DNA from: Promethearchaeati archaeon
Lineage (GTDB): Archaea > Asgardarchaeota > Heimdallarchaeia > JABLTI01
DNA length: 49,751 bases
Direction of reading: 5' to 3'
NCBI GenBank assembly: GCA_013166835.1
Contig: JABLTI010000033.1
Span: 1 to 49,751, forward strand
This document shows positions 45,601-49,751 of this stretch, piece after piece. Position 1 is the stretch's first letter. Each line of letters opens with the position of its first letter. Made by a program: the position numbers and the translations under genes. The notes beneath the pieces were generated by a model. It saw only the letters and a program-made list of their open reading frames with translations, ran no database searches and had not been told where the DNA came from.

Positions 45601-45899
45601 GCGATTTTAATATCATTTAAGGGATTATCTGGTTCTATTACCTCAGAATCTTCCCAACCATAGGATCCGAGAAGTTCATAATCAGGAGTTAAGTATGTAC
45701 CAAAGTTATTGTCTCTTCCAGCAGTTTCACTAAAATAATTTCCTCCATCCCAATCATTTGGTGTTTCAGATCCATCTTCTAGTTTTACAATTTCAATTAT
45801 TGCTTGAGAGGATACATTAGTGTCTGTGAGTAATGTGCCAACAAATATGAAATTTAATAAAAGAATACCGAAGAGAAGTTTTTTGGACCATTTTAACAT
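42609..45899 (-). CDS. Large surface protein with beta-propeller and 24 calcium-type (TSP3-like) repeats
   Basis: The 1096-residue protein has a signal peptide (SKKLLFGILLLNFIFVGTLLT) and a propeller-like half (about 60-450) with recurring 'D-x-x-G-x-x-H-x-x-W' blocks such as DKEENVHVFWSGR. From about 455 to 1016 I count 24 units with D-x-D-x-D-G-like cores (DTDDDQMLD, DTDKDGYMD, DSDSDGIDD and others). These loops bind calcium in thrombospondin type 3 repeats. A membrane helix (about 1035-1057) and a basic then acidic tail close it. It lacks the FIPGF sorting motif. Adhesion or a stiff calcium-loaded stalk is a reasonable guess. The propeller half resembles the protein at 2292-3713. Confidence 0.85.
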   Translation of the reverse strand: MLKWSKKLLFGILLLNFIFVGTLLTDTNVSSQAIIEIVKLEDGSETPNDWDGGNYFSETAGRDNNFGTYLTPDYELLGSYGWEDSEVIEPDNPLNDIKIALDKEENVHVFWSGRYNDEWVLFHNVKNNLTGVWSDRVIIGDTASEYFGLMDVKTDPEGRIHLVWLHDASIKYRMYENETWNTPSIVGYGENPRLQLTNESKPKVVYVASTSLYDIDFFYSKYNEESNTWSSQAFDESYSYSLSTSNYNFHIANVGGQERSFFYQGSVYSYRINYYERLYFIQYDLYWKENATAPFTWTGFRQIFEIPSNIYYVPKPSIFSSEDGSLHLIYNVPTGEDEYSIMYQKLTSGDATDLIAVSTKAAQNCHITGVVDSFGRMILLWNWVQYIGGTTAGLYMKTFSPTTNAWSGDVLLNPVHGYSQYPDLTVDSDGNIHMAWVDQVDNVRTIYYRKGWNDADEDGLMNYEERGIYGTDPFDPDTDDDQMLDGEEIANGFDPFNPDEDADGMLDGYEFHYGLDPYSDDSLGDLDNDSLLNIDEFLANTYPNDNDSDDDFVSDYDEVIIHLTNPMNTDTDGDTLDDGLEINDLSSDPNSGDSDNDTMSDAYEYLYRDYLDINVNDSALDPDGEGLINLYEYQWNLHPGQVDYEGDGLDDYQEVMVWGTNPAVFDTDKDGYMDGVEVYGIYAPANPAANATGFVFTNPTLWDTDGDLLSDKTDITINCNPLDNDTDDDLMSDGYEYYMHLDPLNASDALIDLDGDTLTNYEEFLLWTDPKNTDTDGDKLWDNEELVYGSNPILYDTDGEGLSDYDEIIVLHTNATNPDTDYDDLNDYLEIHVYGSDPHIVDSDGDSLSDGDEVYIYNTHPAKKDTDEDLVDDNVELDYGSDPTLIDTDFDGMDDYFEWLYGFDPVIDDSALDADNDGISNVEEFLHKANPLVNDTDLDGLTDFEEIAIYYTLANIADTDQDGISDYNELFVYNTLPHDPDTDDDRVNDGDEIILGTNPLLADSDSDGIDDGQELLDETDPLDPTDNKNNIIIRYILIIFGSIISCILVYYIAPFFLSKLSREDEVKWVREGIRWRKKKSDAFMINHENQEAENQE

Positions 45900-46278
45900 T
45901 AATAATGCATCTCTAAATCCTTTTTTATTACTCCTTTATATTTTCTTTTGAAGATTTAAATATTTTAGAATCTTTGGATTGCTCTTTCTTATAATTATAA
46001 GAATCACCTCTTAAAAGTTTTTCACTTCAGAATGTTTTCTGAAAAAAAGGTAATAACAAAAAACGACTAAAATTCGTAAATACTTGAGAAAAATTGCTCT
46101 GGAATCATTTTCAAGTTGAGTCGAACATTTTATTAGTTACTTTACAGTGTGAAAAACAAAACCCGAGATTATCTTTTCCTCGGTCGACAGAAGTGAAAAG
46201 AGCTCAAGTAACAGCAGATTTTAAAATAGGAACTTTATCTGCTGTATACGAGAAATAAAATGGAACGAGGAATAAAAA
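45900..46278. other. Intergenic region between divergent surface-protein and argF genes
   Basis: No gene is visible in these 379 bases. They hold the promoters of both flanking genes. A CCGAG/CTCGG hairpin with an 11-nt loop lies at about 46163-46183, and the argF inverted repeat at 46211-46245. I see no further structure. Confidence 0.6.
46211..46245 (+). promoter_or_regulatory. Inverted repeat bracketing the argF TATA-like box
   Basis: ACAGCAGAT (46211-46219) and ATCTGCTGT (46237-46245) are exact reverse complements. The 17 bases between them begin TTTTAAAATA, a TATA-like box. Transcription would start near 46250, leaving a short leader with GAGG about eight nt before the argF ATG. The geometry suggests an operator that competes with TBP. 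No arginine repressor is encoded nearby. Confidence 0.5.
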
Positions 46279-47220
46279 ATGAACCTAAAAGGGCGTCATT
46301 TACTTACTCTTTTTGATTATACCCCTGAAGAGATTATTTATTTTCTAGATCTTGGGGATGAACTCAAAAAGGAATTTAATAAACATGGGGGTCATCCTAA
46401 TCGAAAACCCCTTAAAAAGAGTCTAGGGATGATGTTTGAGAAAACATCAACAAGAACCAGAGTTTCCTTTGAAACTGGCATCTGGGAGCTTGGAGGGCAA
46501 CCTCTTTTCTTGAGTTTCCGTGACACTCAACTAGTTGGGACTGGTGAAACCACATCTGACACTAGTCAAGTTCTTTCTAGATATCTAGGAGGAATAATGG
46601 CTCGTGTATATAAGCACAAAACTCTTACAGATCTCGCTGAACACTCATCTATTCCTATTATTAACGGATTATGTGACCTTTATCATCCTTGTCAAATTCT
46701 AGCTGATCTTCAGACGATTCGTGAGCATAAAGGAAAGCTCAAAGGCTTGAAGCTAGTGTATGTTGGAGATGGCAATAATGTTGCACAATCACTTATGATT
46801 GGTTGTACTAAAATGGGCATGGATGTAACAATTATTTGTCCTGATGATTACCAACCAGATTCTGAGATAACCAAAAGAGTAGCAAAAATTGCTGAGAAAA
46901 TGGGCACTAAACTAGAAATAACTAAAGATGTTCCAACTGGAGTCAAAGATGCAGATGTTATTTATACAGACACTTGGATTTCCATGGGTGATGAAGCTCA
47001 AAAAGAAATTCGCCTAAAGGCTTTCAAAGAATATACTGTTGATAAGAAATTGATGAGTTATGCAAAGAATGATGCAATTTTCTTACATTGTCTCCCAGCA
47101 CATCGCGGTTACGAAGTGACTGATGAAGTCATTGATAGTAAACAAAGTGTTGTTTTCGATGAAGCTGAAAATCGAAAACACTCTCAAAAAGCAGTTATGC
47201 TTGCCTTAATGAGTGATTAA
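46279..47220 (+). CDS. argF: Ornithine carbamoyltransferase
   Basis: The 313-residue protein has STRTR (57-61), the carbamoyl-phosphate loop, and HPCQ (136-139). FLHCLPAHRG near the C-terminus holds the ornithine-binding Cys that separates OTC from aspartate transcarbamoylase. It makes citrulline from ornithine and carbamoyl phosphate in arginine synthesis, or runs in reverse in arginine catabolism. No other arg genes are beside it, so it looks like an isolated unit. A hairpin follows its stop. Confidence 0.95.
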   Translation: MNLKGRHLLTLFDYTPEEIIYFLDLGDELKKEFNKHGGHPNRKPLKKSLGMMFEKTSTRTRVSFETGIWELGGQPLFLSFRDTQLVGTGETTSDTSQVLSRYLGGIMARVYKHKTLTDLAEHSSIPIINGLCDLYHPCQILADLQTIREHKGKLKGLKLVYVGDGNNVAQSLMIGCTKMGMDVTIICPDDYQPDSEITKRVAKIAEKMGTKLEITKDVPTGVKDADVIYTDTWISMGDEAQKEIRLKAFKEYTVDKKLMSYAKNDAIFLHCLPAHRGYEVTDEVIDSKQSVVFDEAENRKHSQKAVMLALMSD

Positions 47221-47230
47221 ACAAAAGATT

Positions 47231-47245
47231 GAGGGATTTTCCCTC
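47231..47245 (+). terminator. Terminator hairpin after argF
   Basis: GAGGGA and TCCCTC form a 6-bp stem with a TTT loop, followed by TTATTTTTCTTATTT. It lies ten nt after the argF stop and separates it from dtdA. Confidence 0.65.
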
Positions 47246-47285
47246 TTATTTTTCTTATTTAAAATTAAGTGGATTGGTCATCGGA

Positions 47286-48140
47286 ATGAAACTAGAAAAC
47301 CCAGTAATATTAACTACAAACCAAAATGTCTGTGGAATTAATATCAGGAATGCATTACTTGATAATTGGGATTATGTAGAAACCGAAGAAGTTTTTGATG
47401 GAACGCCAATTTATCAGTTCAAGCACATTCGATTAGTTTATTCCGAAAAGGATGTTATCAATGCAAATCATTGCGATGAGTTGAATGCTGATTTACTTTT
47501 ATATGGTTCTCGTCACAAAAGTGAAGCTAACAAACCTAGTTTATTAACACATGTAACTGGCAACCTTTCAGAAGACAACAGTCACGGTGGCAATCCTTTG
47601 GAACTGGCATATGCTTCTACTCGAGCAATAAGAGAATCCTATCTTGGATTGCTAAATGAAAAGGAAGCGCTGGGTTTAGTTGATTTTGATGTAACTGTTG
47701 AAGCAACACATCATGGTCCTACATCTATGAAAACACCACTCGTTTTTATTGAAGTAGGGAGCACCGAAATCGAATATAAAAATGAGAAAGCAATATTAGC
47801 AGTAGCGAAAACTATAATGAATATTTGTCTTAATGAGAATGAGGATGCAATTAGACCTAGTATTTGCTTTGGTGGCGGACATTATGCAACGAGATTCGAT
47901 GAATTAATGGAAATAACACCAGTTGCAGTTGGGCACATTTTACCAAAATATCGTAAATCAAATTTAACAACACAAATAGTTGAACAAATGATTGAAAAAA
48001 CTGTTGAAAAAGTGAAATGGGCAATTATAGATAGAAGTAGCTTAAATGCAGAACAAATTCAAATAATTAAAGATGGGTGCTCAAAATTTGGAGCAGAGAT
48101 CGTGAAAGCGAGAGATGTTAAATATGGGAAAATCACTTAA
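47286..48140 (+). CDS. dtdA: D-aminoacyl-tRNA deacylase (DtdA/GEK1 type)
   Basis: The 284-residue product from ATG 47286 carries the archaeal/plant DtdA signatures: SLLTHVTGN, EATHHGPTSMKTPLVFIEVGSTE (about 140-162), CFGGGHYATRFDELM and VGHILPKY. It frees tRNA from wrongly attached D-amino acids. A start at 47229 would begin inside the argF terminator hairpin and add residues unlike the family, so it is rejected. The gene converges with the ParB-like gene and overlaps it by 8 nt. Confidence 0.92.
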   Translation: MKLENPVILTTNQNVCGINIRNALLDNWDYVETEEVFDGTPIYQFKHIRLVYSEKDVINANHCDELNADLLLYGSRHKSEANKPSLLTHVTGNLSEDNSHGGNPLELAYASTRAIRESYLGLLNEKEALGLVDFDVTVEATHHGPTSMKTPLVFIEVGSTEIEYKNEKAILAVAKTIMNICLNENEDAIRPSICFGGGHYATRFDELMEITPVAVGHILPKYRKSNLTTQIVEQMIEKTVEKVKWAIIDRSSLNAEQIQIIKDGCSKFGAEIVKARDVKYGKIT

Positions 48141-48549
48141 TTGTATTTTTACTTCTCTTTTCTTCCATTTGTTTTTTTAGTTGATTACATCGTTCATACC
48201 AAAGTATTTCGTAATCCTTGTGACTAATTACTCGAGAACTCAAGCCTGCAATTGTATAGATCTCATCTTGTTTACACCAATCAACACAAACTTCATACAT
48301 TTCCCAATCTAAATCTTCAGTTTCCCATTCTACTCTAACTTCTTGCCATCCTAATAGATGTGCTGCATAGGCTCTCGTATGACCATCCGAGTAAACGATA
48401 TCTGTTCCTAGTTTCTTTACAGGAATTATCTCAAGACTTTCTTTTTTGTTAGAATTAAGTTTTTCTTGAATTTTTGCTAGTTTCCTCTTGCTAATGTATA
48501 ATTGACTTGGTTGTATATCTTTTAAATTCATATGAAAAATAGAATTCAT
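48133..48549 (-). CDS. ParB/sulfiredoxin-fold protein
   Basis: The 138-residue protein shows the ParB N-terminal pattern: MNLKDIQPSQLYISKRKLAKI, then IIPVKKLGTDIVYSDGHTRAYAAHLLGW (about 41-69). The central DGHTRAYAA corresponds to the G-x-x-R-x-x-A nucleotide-binding box. The usual ParB helix-turn-helix and dimer domains are absent, so it is unlikely to segregate chromosomes. It begins 18 nt after the beta-CASP nuclease gene and an AAGGAG site lies in that gap, so the two are probably cotranscribed. Confidence 0.7.
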   Translation of the reverse strand: MNSIFHMNLKDIQPSQLYISKRKLAKIQEKLNSNKKESLEIIPVKKLGTDIVYSDGHTRAYAAHLLGWQEVRVEWETEDLDWEMYEVCVDWCKQDEIYTIAGLSSRVISHKDYEILWYERCNQLKKQMEEKRSKNTIK

Positions 48550-48567
48550 TTTCTGAAATTGCTCCTT

Positions 48568-49704
48568 TTAATCCGCAAAGTAATCATCCAGAGTAGTTTT
48601 TTTCTTAGCATCTTTATTGGATGGTTTATTCTTTATTGTTGTTATCGGGATTTGCTTTTTATTTTGCTTTTTTATTTCTGGTTTTTTAGATATTTTTTGT
48701 AGGCTTTGTTCTTCCTTTTTCCTTAAAGGAATTGCTGGGATGTTTAATTCATTGGTTATGGCTTTTGCTAATTTTTCTTCGAGACCATACATTGTGAATA
48801 TAAGTTCTGGAGATACTTCTTTGATATACTCAATTAATTCATGATAGTTTGCATGTGATGAAAGTGGGAAAGCGGCATCGTAATCCTTGTATATGAACCT
48901 AGAAGCCATTCCGGTCACAATCGCACTGCGATAATTGATATGTTCTTTGATGAAATATGGCACTATTTTTTTCTCTCGAGGTTGTATGATAATAGCTTCA
49001 CCATCACGTAATATTTCGCGCCCTTCTTCTGATTTAGAATCAAAGTAGTCTAGTTGAATTCCGTGTTTTTGATAAACATCACTTACGGAGGTTACTTCTC
49101 CATGAGTTACAACTCTAAGGTTGGTGAGATTGTTATACATCTTAATTAGTTCTTGGGCTGAACCTAGTTTACCTGCTGAAAATACGACATTTCGTTTCTC
49201 TTTTATAACATCAGCAGACCATTTCAGGATTTCCATAGAAATTTCTTCTCGAGATGGAAAAACTAGTTCCGGAGAACCAAAAGTTGCTTCTATAACAAGT
49301 ATATCCGCATCAATTTTTGCAACAGGTTCTTTTATTGTTAATTGTCCTCTTCCACCGATATCACTTGTAAATAAAATTATTTTATCATTGTAATTAATAG
49401 AAACAGAAGCTGAACCTAAGACATGACCAGATGAAACCAATCTCACATCTAAAGCAGGTATATCATGGTCAAAAGCAATTTTTTCATTAAATTGTGTAGG
49501 TTGAAAAGTTATTGGTCCAGTAGGTTTTTTCTGACAAAAGAATAAATCAATAGTTTCTTGTGTTGCTCGGGTTTTTGGATTAGAATACATGAAAGCAAAA
49601 TGATCAGAATGAGCATGGGTTACAATTGTTTGAGCATTTAGAGGAATTTTCGAGCTTTTACCATCAATTAACAATTTTTGATTATCTGGAAAATCGAATT
49701 GCAA
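48568..49704 (-). CDS. Beta-CASP metallo-beta-lactamase nuclease with C-terminal PIP-like peptide
   Basis: The protein of at least 378 residues has the MBL motif THAHSDH (29-35), then SSGHVLGSA, FTSDIGG, the beta-CASP motif A Glu in ILVIEATFG, and motif B His in PLSSHANYHEL. This places it among SNM1/Artemis- or exonuclease-like beta-CASP enzymes, not CPSF-type proteins with KH domains. A lysine-rich linker (about 335-368) leads to KTTLDDYFAD at the very end, close to the PCNA-interacting consensus Q-x-x-h-x-x-a-a. The annotated start is TTG 49704, but the frame is open to 49734 and FYYRNGLQF upstream looks native; ATA at 49731 follows GGTGG. It probably acts on DNA ends or repair intermediates. 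Confidence 0.8.
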   Translation of the reverse strand: MQFDFPDNQKLLIDGKSSKIPLNAQTIVTHAHSDHFAFMYSNPKTRATQETIDLFFCQKKPTGPITFQPTQFNEKIAFDHDIPALDVRLVSSGHVLGSASVSINYNDKIILFTSDIGGRGQLTIKEPVAKIDADILVIEATFGSPELVFPSREEISMEILKWSADVIKEKRNVVFSAGKLGSAQELIKMYNNLTNLRVVTHGEVTSVSDVYQKHGIQLDYFDSKSEEGREILRDGEAIIIQPREKKIVPYFIKEHINYRSAIVTGMASRFIYKDYDAAFPLSSHANYHELIEYIKEVSPELIFTMYGLEEKLAKAITNELNIPAIPLRKKEEQSLQKISKKPEIKKQNKKQIPITTIKNKPSNKDAKKKTTLDDYFAD

Positions 49705-49751
49705 GCCATTTCGATAATAGAATTTGTATATGGTTTACCCACCTTCAGTTA

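Noticed and set aside
46163-46183. CCGAG/CTCGG hairpin in the argF upstream region as a riboswitch or operator
   Set aside because: A five-pair stem with a large loop, upstream of the likely transcription start; could be chance.
47229-47285. Upstream TTG start of DtdA
   Set aside because: It lies at the argF terminator hairpin, and the family's conserved N-terminus starts at the ATG at 47286.
48133-48549. ParB-like gene as part of a chromosome partition locus
   Set aside because: It lacks the helix-turn-helix and dimer domains, has no ParA neighbour and no parS-like repeat nearby.
1-49751. tRNA, rRNA, CRISPR array, insertion sequence or prophage genes
   Set aside because: No cloverleaf with a T-loop GGTTCRAAT core, no regularly spaced direct repeats, and no transposase, integrase or capsid-like protein was seen by reading both strands.

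Overview
The window reads as chromosomal DNA of an AT-rich archaeon, most likely an Asgard archaeon and possibly of the Heimdall group. Archaeal markers are the proteasome-activating nucleotidase PAN, an A-type ATP synthase subunit D, the aIF6 - eL20 (LX) - prefoldin alpha - FtsY cluster, GEK1-type D-aminoacyl-tRNA deacylase and TATA-like promoters. The Asgard assignment rests on an Arf-like small GTPase with an extra C-terminal domain and on secreted proteins ending in a GFIPGF(E) + membrane helix + basic tail sorting signal. It is an inference. Many genes start with TTG or GTG 4-8 nt after a GGTG Shine-Dalgarno core; others look leaderless, with a TATA box 20-30 nt before the ATG.

Left part (1-9.7 kb): a truncated membrane gene, an OsmC protein, a membrane protein with a very acidic tail, a PH-like membrane protein, an exported beta-propeller and a small array of GFIPGF-type surface proteins. 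The array has three intact paralogues and one decayed copy. The decayed copy is joined to a duplicated 3' tail of the neighbouring M14 deacylase (AstE/AspA-like) gene, so it records a tandem duplication followed by deletion. The third paralogue runs into the 3' end of a DegV gene, and both proteins look altered at the junction.

Middle (9.8-31 kb): a HEAT-repeat protein, ATP-type PEP carboxykinase, A-ATPase subunit D, PAN, a GNAT enzyme, a membrane coiled-coil protein, and an operon of ABC ATPase + two ABC-2 permeases + RdgB (XTP/dITP pyrophosphatase). The Arf-like GTPase, an Lrp/AsnC regulator with a palindrome over its probable promoter, small zinc-ribbon and membrane proteins, two more GNAT proteins, an exported propeller, an alpha/beta hydrolase and an Mth938-like protein follow.

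Right part (31-49.7 kb): lipoate-protein ligase, a secreted phospholipase D/lamin-tail protein with the same sorting signal, a pyruvate-kinase C-domain-like protein, a GIY-YIG (DUF123) gene cut by one in-frame TAA, an M24 peptidase, a DHH phosphoesterase, the translation/secretion cluster, a 4-OT tautomerase, a GNAT protein and a 1096-residue surface protein with 24 calcium-type repeats. Ornithine carbamoyltransferase has an inverted repeat bracketing a TATA-like box. It is followed by DtdA, then a ParB-like gene in a probable operon with a beta-CASP nuclease that ends in a PCNA-binding-like peptide.

Most of the window is housekeeping. The strongest non-routine signals are the rearranged surface-protein array with its covarying terminator hairpins, the DegV junction, the nonsense-split DUF123 gene, the ABC ATPase lacking signature glycines and the H-loop histidine, and the ParB-like/beta-CASP pair. 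I saw no tRNA, rRNA, CRISPR array, insertion sequence or prophage. I found no clearly new defence-type system.
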